The notes under the pieces are model-generated. The model was not told where the DNA came from. It made no database searches and saw only the letters and a program-made list of their open reading frames with translations. Shown here one piece after another: positions 12,748-21,005 of a stretch of 64,000 bases of DNA. Each line of letters starts with the position of its first letter. Position 1 is the stretch's first letter. Where the stretch lies: the NCBI RefSeq assembly GCF_000949865.1, contig NZ_JWJH01000002.1:62001-126000 (forward strand), given 5' to 3'. Source of the stretch: Rhizobium nepotum 39/7 (GTDB taxonomy: Bacteria > Pseudomonadota > Alphaproteobacteria > Rhizobiales > Rhizobiaceae). A program made the position numbers and the translations under genes.

Positions 12748-13418
12748 TGAGCGCTGCCTTCCCGTCTGGCCGCAAACGCGTCGTCGTTTTCATTTCCGGC
12801 GGCGGCTCCAACATGGTGTCGCTGGCCAAGGCCTGTCAGGCGGCGGATTTTCCCGCTGAAATCGCCTGCGTGATCTCGGACAAGGCGTCAGCGGGCGGAC
12901 TGGAAAAGGCGCGGGACTTCGGTATTCCCACACTGGTCTTCGAGCGCAAGACCTATGCCAGCAAGGCCGAGCATGAGGGCGCGATACTCGCGGCACTTGG
13001 CGAGATTGCGCCTGATATCATCTGCCTTGCCGGTTACATGCGGTTGATCTCGGGGGATTTCATCGCCCCCTATGAAGGCCGCATCATCAATATCCACCCT
13101 TCCCTGCTGCCGCTTTTCCCCGGCTTGCACACCCACCAGCGCGCCATCGACAGCGGCATGAAGATTTCCGGCTGCACCGTGCATTTCGTCACCGAAGGCA
13201 TGGACGAAGGCCCGACGATCGCTCAAGGCGCGGTGCCGGTTCTTTCCGACGACACGGCCGAGACGCTGGCGGCACGGATACTCACCGTCGAGCACCAGCT
13301 CTATCCGCTGGCCCTCAAGCAGCTTGCGGAAGGCAAGGTGCGGATGGAAGGCGGCAAAACCGTCTCCAGCAGCGACACAAGTAAATCTGAGTATTCCAGC
13401 CTGATTTCCGCTTTCTGA
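12744..13418 (+). CDS. purN: Phosphoribosylglycinamide formyltransferase
   Basis: GAR transformylase, step three of purine synthesis, using 10-formyl-tetrahydrofolate. The 224-residue product has the N-terminal SGGGSNM nucleotide loop at about residues 14-20, the catalytic [12 protein letters not shown] segment (Asn and His) and the Asp of DEGP in the C-terminal part. It overlaps purM by four bases. Downstream is a 130-bp AT-rich gap before the omptin gene, so purMN probably ends here. A short inverted pair, AAGTAC (13433-13438) / GTACTT (13455-13460), lies in that gap. Confidence 0.95.
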   Translation: MMSAAFPSGRKRVVVFISGGGSNMVSLAKACQAADFPAEIACVISDKASAGGLEKARDFGIPTLVFERKTYASKAEHEGAILAALGEIAPDIICLAGYMRLISGDFIAPYEGRIINIHPSLLPLFPGLHTHQRAIDSGMKISGCTVHFVTEGMDEGPTIAQGAVPVLSDDTAETLAARILTVEHQLYPLALKQLAEGKVRMEGGKTVSSSDTSKSEYSSLISAF

Positions 13419-13550
13419 TAAAGAATACACTAAAGTACAAAAATGCCTAAAGTGGTACTTCTCACAAAATAAACCGATCATTTACCATAATCGTCTCTAA
13501 TGCCCACAACGGCCCAGCGTTTCAGGCCCTCCGGTCATTCAGGAGCGATT

Positions 13551-14486
13551 ATGCTATTTTCGAGATTTTCCCTGCCGCTTTCGGCCCTCCTGCTGATGAG
13601 CGGCAGCCTGCCGCTCGCCGCCGAACAAGGTGGCATCACCGCGTCGCTGGATGCTGGTGTTCTCAATCTCAGAGCGACCGAAACCGTCCATATCGGCAAT
13701 CGCAAAATAAGCGAACTCGAATGGGAAACGAAGAACGCCATGGCGCTACGCGGTTCGCTCGGGCTTGAGCTTGCGCCCGGCTGGCGGGTGAAGGCAGAAG
13801 GCCGTGTCGGCTTCGAAGGCGATGGCTACATGACAGATTACGACTGGCAGTGGCCGTTCTATCAAGACGGCTCCAAGAACGGCTGGAGCGATCGCTCCCA
13901 GCATGACGATACCAGGCTCGACCATTATTTTTCGGGAAGTCTCGAACTCAATCGCATGCTGCTGGACGACCCGCAGCAATATCTCAGCGCCGGCGTCGGC
14001 TTCCGCTACACGGATGTGCAATGGTCCGCCTATGGCGGCAATGCCGTCTACAGCATTTTCTCCCCCCGTGATTTCGCAGGCAAATACAAGGATGGCCTCA
14101 AGGGGATCACCTACCGCCAGCAAATCCCGGTTTTCTACGGCAATCTGACCGGCGGCCAGAAGTTCGGCAACTGGTCGCTCAATGCCGGCCTCGAAGGCGG
14201 CGCGATGGTTTATGGCAAGGCGACGGACGATCATTGGCTGCGCGAAATGCGCTTCACCGACAAGTTCGACGTTGCCGGCATGTTCGGGGTTAAGGCGGGC
14301 GTTGCCTATGACCTGACAGAGAACGCCTCGATCTATCTCGACGGCTCCTACGAATATACCGGTCTCGGGCGTGGAGACACCCACTATAGCGGCGCAGGCG
14401 CCGGGAACCTTTCGTCGGAAAAAAATGCTGGTGGTGGCGACTTGCAGGCGATTTTCATCGGGGCTGGTGTCAAAGGCCGGTTCTGA
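13551..14486 (+). CDS. Omptin family outer-membrane protease
   Basis: A ten-stranded outer-membrane barrel protease related to OmpT, Pla and PgtE, which cleave after basic residues at the cell surface. The ATG at 13551 is preceded by AGGAG at 13541-13545. The 311-residue product has a signal peptide ending near AAEQ. The four catalytic residues of the family appear to be conserved: D96 and D98 in MTDYDW, and D226 and H228 in TDDHW. The C-terminus ends in Phe, as barrels do. LPS binding is normally needed for activity. The upstream ORF extension to 13500 lacks a ribosome site. The substrates are unknown; known relatives act on host proteins or antimicrobial peptides. Confidence 0.85.
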   Translation: MLFSRFSLPLSALLLMSGSLPLAAEQGGITASLDAGVLNLRATETVHIGNRKISELEWETKNAMALRGSLGLELAPGWRVKAEGRVGFEGDGYMTDYDWQWPFYQDGSKNGWSDRSQHDDTRLDHYFSGSLELNRMLLDDPQQYLSAGVGFRYTDVQWSAYGGNAVYSIFSPRDFAGKYKDGLKGITYRQQIPVFYGNLTGGQKFGNWSLNAGLEGGAMVYGKATDDHWLREMRFTDKFDVAGMFGVKAGVAYDLTENASIYLDGSYEYTGLGRGDTHYSGAGAGNLSSEKNAGGGDLQAIFIGAGVKGRF

Positions 14487-14536
14487 ACCAACCGCCAGCC
14501 GAAAGATGCATCGACGTGGCGCACTTGGCCAAGTCA

Positions 14537-14594
14537 TTGACCAACCCTCACAGCACGCCTATTATCGCTATGATATGTGGATGAGGTTATCGCT
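14537..14594 (+). promoter_or_regulatory. Promoter and candidate operator of the vapBC-like module
   Basis: TTGACC at 14537-14542, a 17-bp spacer, then TATTAT at 14560-14565 form a good sigma-70-type promoter. The 8-bp sequence TTATCGCT occurs twice, at 14562-14569 (overlapping the -10) and 14587-14594, 25 bp apart. Such a repeat around the start point fits autorepression by the antitoxin complex. Confidence 0.6.
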
Positions 14595-14596
14595 CC

Positions 14597-14836
14597 ATGA
14601 CAATAACAATCAAAGTCGGAGAAGCCAAAACGCACCTCTCGGAGCTTCTTGTCAGAGTGGAGGCGGGTGAAGAGGTCGTTATTGCGCGTGGAAACGAAGC
14701 TGTGGCGCGTCTCGTCAGGGCGAGCGATCCTCAATCGCGTCGGCATCTCATCTCCGCAATGCGGACAGAACGGTCTCAGCGGGAAAAGACGACTGCGCAT
14801 GAGATAAAGGCGTGGAAAGACGAAGGCCGCAAATAA
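14597..14836 (+). CDS. Antitoxin, Phd/YefM (VapB-like) family
   Basis: A 79-residue antitoxin with the family N-terminus (an IKVGEAKTHLSELL-type strand/helix segment, then VEAGEEVVIARGNEAVARLV), which normally forms the DNA-binding dimer. The charged C-terminal tail (MRTERSQREKTT through KDEGRK) would wrap the toxin. The stop codon overlaps the toxin start by one base, a layout typical of type II modules. It should neutralise the PIN toxin and repress its own promoter. Confidence 0.82.
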   Translation: MTITIKVGEAKTHLSELLVRVEAGEEVVIARGNEAVARLVRASDPQSRRHLISAMRTERSQREKTTAHEIKAWKDEGRK

Positions 14837-15234
14837 TGGCTTTCGTCGTGGACGCATCGGTTGTCGCGGCATGGTTCCTGCCTGACGAAGATGGTGCAGT
14901 TGCCGACGAAGCACTGTCGCGGCTGGAAACGCAAGATGCTTTCGCGCCGGATCTTCTGTCACACGAGTTGCGCAACATCCTGCTTTCTGCCGAACGTCGC
15001 AAGCGTATTACCCCGGACGAGATATTTGTCATTCTCATGCGGTTTGCAAGCCTGCCGCTCACGCTGTCGTCAAGCGCCGACCATGTGTCGATCATCCGCC
15101 TGGCGCAAAAACACTCCCTCTCCGCGTATGACGCCGCCTATCTGGCACTCGCGGTTTCGCAAAATGCGCCTCTCGCAACACATGACAGAAAGCTTGCGGC
15201 GGCAGCAAAGCTGGAAAACGTCGCCTTCGTATAA
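14836..15234 (+). CDS. PIN-domain toxin (VapC-like)
   Basis: A 132-residue ribonuclease toxin of the VapC type. The acidic Mg2+-binding residues are present: D6 in VVDASVV, a Glu in LLSHELRN, the Asp in SAYDAAYL and the Asp in ATHDRKL. Known VapC toxins cut tRNA or rRNA at specific sites; the target here is not readable from sequence. I use the ATG at 14836 because it overlaps the antitoxin stop and gives the standard PIN start; an in-frame upstream ATG at 14812 lies inside the antitoxin. It is convergent with the Nudix gene. Confidence 0.87.
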   Translation: MAFVVDASVVAAWFLPDEDGAVADEALSRLETQDAFAPDLLSHELRNILLSAERRKRITPDEIFVILMRFASLPLTLSSSADHVSIIRLAQKHSLSAYDAAYLALAVSQNAPLATHDRKLAAAAKLENVAFV

Positions 15235-15251
15235 CGCGTTACCGTGAACGT

Positions 15252-15869
15252 TCAGAGCTGCGCCCGGTTCAACATCGCCCATTGCAGCAGAATGATCGTC
15301 TTGGAATCGGTGATTTCGCCAGACGCGATCATCGCGAAGGCCTCGTCGAGGCCATAGGTCAGAACCTCCAGATCCTCGCCTTCGGTTTCCAGCCCACCAC
15401 CGCTTCCCGCCTGCACGTCGAGATCGATGTGGGCGACGAAGAGGCTGACTTTTTCCGTGAGCGTGCCGGGGCTGGCATACATGTCGAACAGATATTCGAC
15501 CTTTTCGACCGCGTAGCCGGATTCTTCCATTGCCTCGCGGCGAATGGCATCGGCCGCGTTGTCGTCATCGAGAAGTCCCGCTGGCACTTCGATCATGAAG
15601 CTTGGATCGCCGTTCACGAAGGCGGCGGGGCGAAACTGGCGCACCATCACCACGCTGTCGCGTTTTACATCGTAAAGCAGGATGGCGGCGGCGCTGCCGT
15701 GATCATGGACTTCCCGCACGATACGGATCGTCTTGCCATCCGGCATGCGCTGGTCGAAAACGAGCTTCTGCATATGCACGAAGCCCTTCCACACCGTTTC
15801 TTTTTCCACCAACAGGACCCTGCCGGCGTCAATGTCGGCCGGAAGGTCTTTCACTTGCGTCTGTGTCAC
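15252..15869 (-). CDS. Nudix hydrolase, NudK-like (GDP-mannose / ADP-sugar pyrophosphatase)
   Basis: The 205-residue protein hydrolyses a nucleoside-diphosphate sugar to NMP and sugar phosphate. The Nudix box reads GLLDDDNAADAIRREAMEESG, with the slightly shortened spacing and following MYASPG segment that I associate with E. coli NudK. The C-terminal GEITDSKTIILL segment also matches that subfamily. The first Glu of the textbook Nudix motif is Asn here, while the catalytic REAMEE core is intact. It is a lone minus-strand gene between the VapC-like toxin and the Mo enzyme. ADP-ribose is an alternative substrate. Confidence 0.83.
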   Translation of the reverse strand: MTQTQVKDLPADIDAGRVLLVEKETVWKGFVHMQKLVFDQRMPDGKTIRIVREVHDHGSAAAILLYDVKRDSVVMVRQFRPAAFVNGDPSFMIEVPAGLLDDDNAADAIRREAMEESGYAVEKVEYLFDMYASPGTLTEKVSLFVAHIDLDVQAGSGGGLETEGEDLEVLTYGLDEAFAMIASGEITDSKTIILLQWAMLNRAQL

Positions 15870-15935
15870 CGGATATTCCCTTGCCTGTCGCGGAAGTTTT
15901 CAGCCTGCCCTTGTTGCGGTGCAATATCAACCCTT

Positions 15936-18089
15936 TCAGGCTTCATCGTGACGGCGGAGCCACACCTTGTTGTCGTGGAAAGCAGCGCCGCCATAGGGGG
16001 CGACGGCATCGGCACCGGTCAGCACATTGATGCCCTCGCCGTCCAGATGCGCCTTGTTGGGCCACAACCCCTCGGCGATCAGCACGCCGGGCCTGGCGCC
16101 CTCCACGATTTTGGCATGGAGGCGCACTTCGCCGCGGCCATTGCCGATGCGCACGATATCACCATCGGCGATACCGTTGCGGGTGGCGTCCTCGGGACAG
16201 ATCATCAATTCCGGACGGCCTTCCTTCTGCACGGAGGTTTTCGTTTCTGCGAAAGTGGAGTTCAGGAAGTTACGCGCCGGCGATGTCGCCAGCCGAAAGG
16301 GATGGTCCCCGTCGGCGGTTTCAATGACGTCGACCTGATCCGGGAACTTCGGAAATTGCGAAACCGGCCCCATCACGCCGATGTTTTTCGGCGGTTTATT
16401 CGGAGACGGCCCCGTCGCCCATTCGGGGCTGAAACGGAATTTTCCGTCGCCATAACCAAAGCCTTCGAGATAATGCGCCACCTCGAAAGCGGGCTGCGCA
16501 TCGATCCATTTTTCCTCGGCCAACGTATCGAAATCACCCCAGCCGCTGACTTTCAGCATATGATCGACATGCTCGCGGGCGGAAAGGCCGAAGCCCGGCA
16601 TATGATCGATACCAAGACGCTTCGCCAGTTCTTCGATGACGAAGAGATTGGTGCGCACCGTTTCCGGCGGCTCCACCAGTTTGGGGCCGAGCAGAATGTG
16701 GTTCTGGCCGCCGGCGCGGTAGATATCGTCATGTTCGAGGAACATGGTGGCCGGCAGCACGATATCGGCCAACTCTGCCGTCTCCGTCATGAACTGCTCA
16801 TGCACGGCAACGAAAAGATCGTCGCGCAGGAAGCCCTGTTTCACCAGCCGCTGCTCGGGCGCGACATTGACGGGATTGGTGTTCTGGATGAGCAGCGCCG
16901 TCACCGGGCCGCCATGGCGCAGCGCTTCGGCGTCGCCCGTCAGCACACGACCGATCTGCGACTGGTCAAGCTGGCGCACGTCGGGGTCGGCGTAAGCCGT
17001 CCCCATCAGTTCCGACTTGTTGAGCCGGAAGATATCGCCGTTATTGTGGAAGGCGCCACCGCCCTCATATTGCCAGGAGCCGAGAACCGTCGCGATCGAA
17101 AGAGCGGCGTGCATGGCGACCGCGCCGTTGCGCTGGCGGGCAAAACCGTAGCCCAGCCGGAAGAACGTCTTTTTCGTCGTGCCGACAAGCCTTGCAAAAT
17201 CCTCGATCTCCTCGACGGAAAGGCCGGTGATTTCGGACGCCCATTGCGGCGTCTTTGTTTTCAGATGCGCTTCCAGCCCGGCCGGATCGTCAGCAAAGCG
17301 CGCCATGTAGTCGCGGTCAGCATAACCGTCACGGAAGGCGATGTGCATGATGGCGCAGGCGAGCGCCGCATCCGTGCCCGGCCGCAGGACGATGCGCATA
17401 TCCGCCTGTTTCATGGTCGGATTGTCGTAGATATCGACGACCACGATCTTTGCGCCGCGTTCCTTGCGGGCCTTGACCGCATGGGTCATGACGTTGACCT
17501 GAGTGGCAACCGCATTGGTGCCCCAGATGACGACGATGTCGGCCCTGGCGATCTCACGCGGATCGGGACCTCGTAGCGCGCCCGTGCCCATCACATAACC
17601 CGTCCAGGCCATGTTGGTGCAGATCGATCCGAAAAAGCCGGAGTACTTTTTGGCATGGCGCAGACGCTCGATGGAATCGCGCTGCACCTGCCCCATGGTT
17701 CCGGCGTAGAAATATGGCCAGATGGCTTCCGCGCCGTGCCGAGCTTCCGCCTTGACGAAGGCGTCGGCCACCTCGTCCAGCGCCGCTTCCCAGGAAATCT
17801 CCTGCCAGTCGCCCGCACCTTTCGCGCCCTTGCGGCGCTTCGGGGTCAAAAGACGGCCGGGATGATAGATGCGCTCGGAGTAACGCGCCACCTTGGCGCA
17901 GATGACGCCGGCGGTGTATGTATTGGCATTGGCGCCGCGCACGCGGCCGATACGGCCATCGGCATTGATGTCGACTTCCAGCGCGCAGGCGCTCGGACAG
18001 TCGTGCGGACAGACCGTATGGCCGGTGCGCGTGGCACCTTCGGCCTTCGGGGTGGCGTTTTTAGCGGAAATCGGGGTCGCAACGTTCAT
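15936..18089 (-). CDS. Molybdopterin-dependent oxidoreductase with one [4Fe-4S] site
   Basis: A large DMSO-reductase-superfamily catalytic subunit of about 717 residues. The N-terminus carries the iron-sulfur motif CPHDCPSAC followed by a fourth Cys in GVICAK. The molybdopterin domains follow, with VIWGTNAVATQV, an Asn/Gly-rich GGGAFHNNGD segment and a C-terminal dinucleotide-binding domain (ATSPARNFLNS). A SICTN segment could supply the Mo ligand. No twin-arginine signal is seen, so it is probably cytoplasmic. I chose the ATG at 18089; the longer frame to 18185 would overlap the divergent rlmJ promoter. No electron-transfer or membrane partner lies beside it, so the substrate and electron carrier are unknown. 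Confidence 0.85.
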   Translation of the reverse strand: MNVATPISAKNATPKAEGATRTGHTVCPHDCPSACALEVDINADGRIGRVRGANANTYTAGVICAKVARYSERIYHPGRLLTPKRRKGAKGAGDWQEISWEAALDEVADAFVKAEARHGAEAIWPYFYAGTMGQVQRDSIERLRHAKKYSGFFGSICTNMAWTGYVMGTGALRGPDPREIARADIVVIWGTNAVATQVNVMTHAVKARKERGAKIVVVDIYDNPTMKQADMRIVLRPGTDAALACAIMHIAFRDGYADRDYMARFADDPAGLEAHLKTKTPQWASEITGLSVEEIEDFARLVGTTKKTFFRLGYGFARQRNGAVAMHAALSIATVLGSWQYEGGGAFHNNGDIFRLNKSELMGTAYADPDVRQLDQSQIGRVLTGDAEALRHGGPVTALLIQNTNPVNVAPEQRLVKQGFLRDDLFVAVHEQFMTETAELADIVLPATMFLEHDDIYRAGGQNHILLGPKLVEPPETVRTNLFVIEELAKRLGIDHMPGFGLSAREHVDHMLKVSGWGDFDTLAEEKWIDAQPAFEVAHYLEGFGYGDGKFRFSPEWATGPSPNKPPKNIGVMGPVSQFPKFPDQVDVIETADGDHPFRLATSPARNFLNSTFAETKTSVQKEGRPELMICPEDATRNGIADGDIVRIGNGRGEVRLHAKIVEGARPGVLIAEGLWPNKAHLDGEGINVLTGADAVAPYGGAAFHDNKVWLRRHDEA

Positions 18090-18183
18090 GTCTTTTCTAT
18101 ATTGCATCATCGATGCGGCAAAAAGGCCGAAGTGACGTCCATCAAGAATATTCATCATCACCATCGGCAAGCGAGAGACATCC

Positions 18184-19047
18184 ATGAACTATCGCCACAT
18201 CTACCACGCAGGCAATTTCGCGGATGTTCTCAAACACGCCGTTCTCGCCCGCCTCGTCCGCTACCTGCAAAACAAGGACAAGGCGTTTCGCATGCTGGAC
18301 ACCCATGCCGGTATCGGGCTTTACGACCTGTCCTCGGAAGAGGCCCAGAAGACCGGCGAATGGCAGACCGGCATCGGCAAGCTGATGGATGCCGACCTGC
18401 CGGCCCCCATCGCCGAATTGCTGGAACCCTATCTTTCCGTCGTCAGGGAGCTTAACCCGCATGGCGGCATGCAATTCTACCCCGGCTCGCCGAAAGTCGC
18501 GCGCATGCTGTTCCGCCCGCAGGACCGGCTTTCGGCCATGGAACTGCATCCGGACGACGCACGCGCCTTGTCGCGTCTGTTCGAGGGCGATTTTCAGGCC
18601 CGCGTGACGGAGCTGGACGGCTGGCTGTCGCTCGGTGCGCATCTGCCGCCGAAGGAAAAGCGCGGCCTCATCCTCGTCGATCCGCCTTTCGAGCTTGAAA
18701 ACGAATATCAGCGCCTGGCCGATGGCCTGAACAAGGCCTATCGGCGTTTCTCCACCGGCACCTATTGCCTGTGGTATCCGCTGAAAAAAGGCGCACCGAT
18801 CAGGGACTTCCACGAGCGGCTGCAATCTTTCGACATTCCGAAAATGCTATGTGTGGAGCTTTCCGTCAAAAGCGACCGGCTCGAGGGCCTGAGCGGCTCC
18901 GGCCTCATCGTCGTCAACCCGCCCTATACGCTGAAGGACGAGTTGCACACGCTGCTGCCGTTCCTGAAGACTGTGATGGCGCAGGACAGATACGCCTCGC
19001 ACCGCGCCTTCTGGCTGCGTGGCGAGGAAAAGCCGGAAGAGGATTGA
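18184..19047 (+). CDS. rlmJ: 23S rRNA (adenine-2030-N6)-methyltransferase
   Basis: SAM-dependent methylation of A2030 in 23S rRNA. The 287-residue product starts with the hallmark MNYRHIYHAGNFADVLKH segment, followed by the SAM-binding DTHAGIGLYDL at about residue 40 and the catalytic DPPFE motif at about residue 163. The length and whole pattern match RlmJ/YhiR. It is divergent from the Mo oxidoreductase, with about 94 bp between starts, and converges on the flippase-like gene. In other bacteria it is linked to use of DNA as a nutrient, but the rRNA activity is the established role. Confidence 0.93.
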   Translation: MNYRHIYHAGNFADVLKHAVLARLVRYLQNKDKAFRMLDTHAGIGLYDLSSEEAQKTGEWQTGIGKLMDADLPAPIAELLEPYLSVVRELNPHGGMQFYPGSPKVARMLFRPQDRLSAMELHPDDARALSRLFEGDFQARVTELDGWLSLGAHLPPKEKRGLILVDPPFELENEYQRLADGLNKAYRRFSTGTYCLWYPLKKGAPIRDFHERLQSFDIPKMLCVELSVKSDRLEGLSGSGLIVVNPPYTLKDELHTLLPFLKTVMAQDRYASHRAFWLRGEEKPEED

Positions 19048-19051
19048 GGGG

Positions 19052-19999
19052 TTACCTCAACCCTTCCCGCTTCTGCGCCTGCGTCAGCTGCGATCGTTCG
19101 AAAAACAGGATCACGAACAGGGCGATGATGAACGGAATGATGAGGTAGAACAGCCGGAAAACCAAAAGCGCTGCAATCACGTCAGCCGGGTTCATATCCG
19201 GCAGGCCGGTGACGAAGACCAGCTCCAGCACGCCAAGGCCGCCCGGCGCGTGCGAGATCAGCGCCGCTGAAAAGGAAATCAGGAAAATCCCGAGAATGAT
19301 CATGAAGCCCGGATTTCCCGCTTCCGGCAGCGCAAAATAGATGATGCCCGCCGCCCCGATCAGCTCGATCGGACCGATGACGAGCTGCTGCGCCACCAGT
19401 TTCGGTACGGGATAGGGCAGGAAAAACGAGCGGATTTTCAGCGGTCTAAGCTTCAGCAAGCTGCCGAGTACATAAAGTCCGACAATGACGAGCAACAGGA
19501 TGCCGGTGGTCGTCGACGCCTCGACGGGCAGGATGCCGGTGAAGCGCTCGGTAATATCAGGTTCGTAAAGCAGTACCAGACCGATCAGCATGATCGTTCC
19601 GATGATGAAGGTGAAGGAACAAAGGGCAACGAGCACACCGACTTCGGCAACGCTCAACCCCTTGGACGTATAGGCCCGGTATCGCACCACGGCGCCGGAG
19701 AATACGGATGCGCCGACATTGTGGGAAAGCGCATAGGTGGTGAAGGAGGTGAGCGTGATGAAGAACCAGTTCACCTTGCGGCCGAGATGCTGGAGAGCAA
19801 TGCGGTCGTAACCGGCAAGGGCGGCATAGGCCACAAGCGTCGACAGGCCGGAACACATCCAGTCGCGCGCGCGGATGGCCGTCAGACTTTCCCAGAGATC
19901 ATCGAGTGAAAGCCCTCGCAGCTCATGATAGAGCAACCAGGCCGAAAAACCGATCGTCGCCACACCAATGACGGGCCAGATGTATTTCTTCAATGTCAT
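19052..19999 (-). CDS. Flippase-like / UPF0104 (LPG synthase transmembrane region family) protein
   Basis: A polytopic inner-membrane protein of about 315 residues with seven or eight hydrophobic segments, the segment FTTYALSHNVGASVFSG and the GGLGVLELVF segment typical of the AglD/MprF transmembrane family. It has no C-terminal synthase domain, so it is not a complete lysyl-phosphatidylglycerol synthase. Relatives move lipids or stand as hypothetical transporters. I prefer the ATG at 19999, which gives a usual N-terminus (TLKKYIWPVIG); a GTG at 20032 is in frame, but neither has a good ribosome site. It is convergent with rlmJ, with stops four bases apart. Confidence 0.75.
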   Translation of the reverse strand: MTLKKYIWPVIGVATIGFSAWLLYHELRGLSLDDLWESLTAIRARDWMCSGLSTLVAYAALAGYDRIALQHLGRKVNWFFITLTSFTTYALSHNVGASVFSGAVVRYRAYTSKGLSVAEVGVLVALCSFTFIIGTIMLIGLVLLYEPDITERFTGILPVEASTTTGILLLVIVGLYVLGSLLKLRPLKIRSFFLPYPVPKLVAQQLVIGPIELIGAAGIIYFALPEAGNPGFMIILGIFLISFSAALISHAPGGLGVLELVFVTGLPDMNPADVIAALLVFRLFYLIIPFIIALFVILFFERSQLTQAQKREGLR

Positions 20000-20177
20000 G
20001 CGGTCATGCCCGCCAATTTCCTCCGGCTTCACCCCAACCCGATTTCCGCTCCCGCAGAAGATTCGGCCGACTCTATTCGTTATGCGGCGAAGCTTTCAAC
20101 CTTTTCACAAAAAATTGCCCGTTATCTGTCGCTGGTGTCCCGTGCGGTTGGTAACTGACGTTCACAAGGCTGTAATC

Positions 20178-20235
20178 GTGCAAATATATGCACGATATAA
20201 ATTGACTTTCTGATTGCCGGTGCAAATATATGCAC
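20178..20235 (+). promoter_or_regulatory. hicAB promoter with duplicated operator
   Basis: The 16-bp sequence GTGCAAATATATGCAC occurs twice, at 20178-20193 and 20220-20235, exactly 42 bp apart (four helical turns). Each copy is an inverted repeat with GTGCA / TGCAC arms. TTGACT at 20202-20207 is a good -35, and the -10 (AATATA or ATATAT, 20225-20231) lies inside the second copy. A repressor bound there would block the polymerase directly, and two dimers on the same helix face could cooperate. The predicted start point is only about ten bases before the hicA ATG. Confidence 0.72.
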
Positions 20236-20247
20236 AGCGGAACTGCG

Positions 20248-20433
20248 ATGGAAACAAACGCTGCTAAAATTATCAAACGGCTGAAAGACGAAGGTTGGGC
20301 CTTCGACCGGCACGGAGCCGCTCACGATATCTACCTCCACCCGGAGAAGGGTTTTGTGCAAGTGCCAAGGCATCGCAAACTCAGTTCCGGCGTTGCCGGT
20401 TCCATTGCGAAGAAGGCGGGGTGGGCCGCTTGA
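20248..20433 (+). CDS. hicA: HicA mRNA interferase toxin
   Basis: A 61-residue double-stranded-RNA-binding-like toxin that cleaves mRNA. It has the family core: a helix ending in KIIKRLKDEGW, the strand with the catalytic His in RHGAAHDIYLHP, and PRHRKLSSGVAGSIAKKAGW at the end. I choose the ATG at 20248 because the earlier ATG at 20230 lies inside the operator. The ribosome site is weak and the predicted leader is very short. Its stop (20431-20433) is 47 bases before the antitoxin ATG. Confidence 0.87.
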   Translation: METNAAKIIKRLKDEGWAFDRHGAAHDIYLHPEKGFVQVPRHRKLSSGVAGSIAKKAGWAA

Positions 20434-20480
20434 CGCCCTATCTTGAATTGCCACTGTTCAACGACATATGGAATCGCAAA

Positions 20481-20870
20481 ATGACTGTCAGATATCCCGC
20501 ACTTATAGACGGCGAGAAAGGCGCTTACGGCGTGGTCTTTCCGGATATGGACGGTGTCGTCGCCATGGGTGAAACCATAGACGAAGCAATTCTCAACGCC
20601 GAAGAAGCCTTAAGGGACTACGCGCTTGAGATGGAACGGGACAATGCGCCATTGGCGGAACCCAGCGCCCTCGAAGAGGTGCCCGTGCCTGCCGGCAGCA
20701 TGTTGACGAGCGTGCCGCTCATTCGTCCCGCGGGAAAGCCCGTGCGTGCCAACATGATGCTTGACGCTGACGTTCTTGATTTTATCGACAGGGAATCTAC
20801 CAGACGCAAAATGACGCGCACCAGTTACGTCAACTGGATGGCGCGGCGCATCGCACAGATGGGCGGCTGA
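20481..20870 (+). CDS. hicB: HicB antitoxin
   Basis: A 129-residue antitoxin. The N-terminal half is the partly degraded RNase H-like HicB fold that binds HicA (YPALIDGEKGAYGVVFPDMDG, then GETIDEAILNAEEAL). The C-terminal part (VRANMMLDADVLDFID onward) reads as a ribbon-helix-helix DNA-binding domain, the likely reader of the two palindromes upstream of hicA. An in-frame TTG at 20430 overlapping the hicA stop would add 17 residues, but the ATG gives a standard family start. Confidence 0.87.
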   Translation: MTVRYPALIDGEKGAYGVVFPDMDGVVAMGETIDEAILNAEEALRDYALEMERDNAPLAEPSALEEVPVPAGSMLTSVPLIRPAGKPVRANMMLDADVLDFIDRESTRRKMTRTSYVNWMARRIAQMGG

Positions 20871-21005
20871 ATAGATTATAGATTATGGACAAGGTTGGGC
20901 GGGCTGCACGAAACAACGTTTGCCCCGTTCACAAGTTGATGTAAGACCGTGTCGTCGCCTGCCGGCGAATATGAGGTCGTCCATTCTCCGGAGAACGTGC
21001 ACGGA

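Noticed and set aside
15282..17576. 764-residue plus-strand frame over the Nudix and Mo oxidoreductase genes
   Set aside because: It spans two well-supported minus-strand genes and has no family features; typical antisense artefact.
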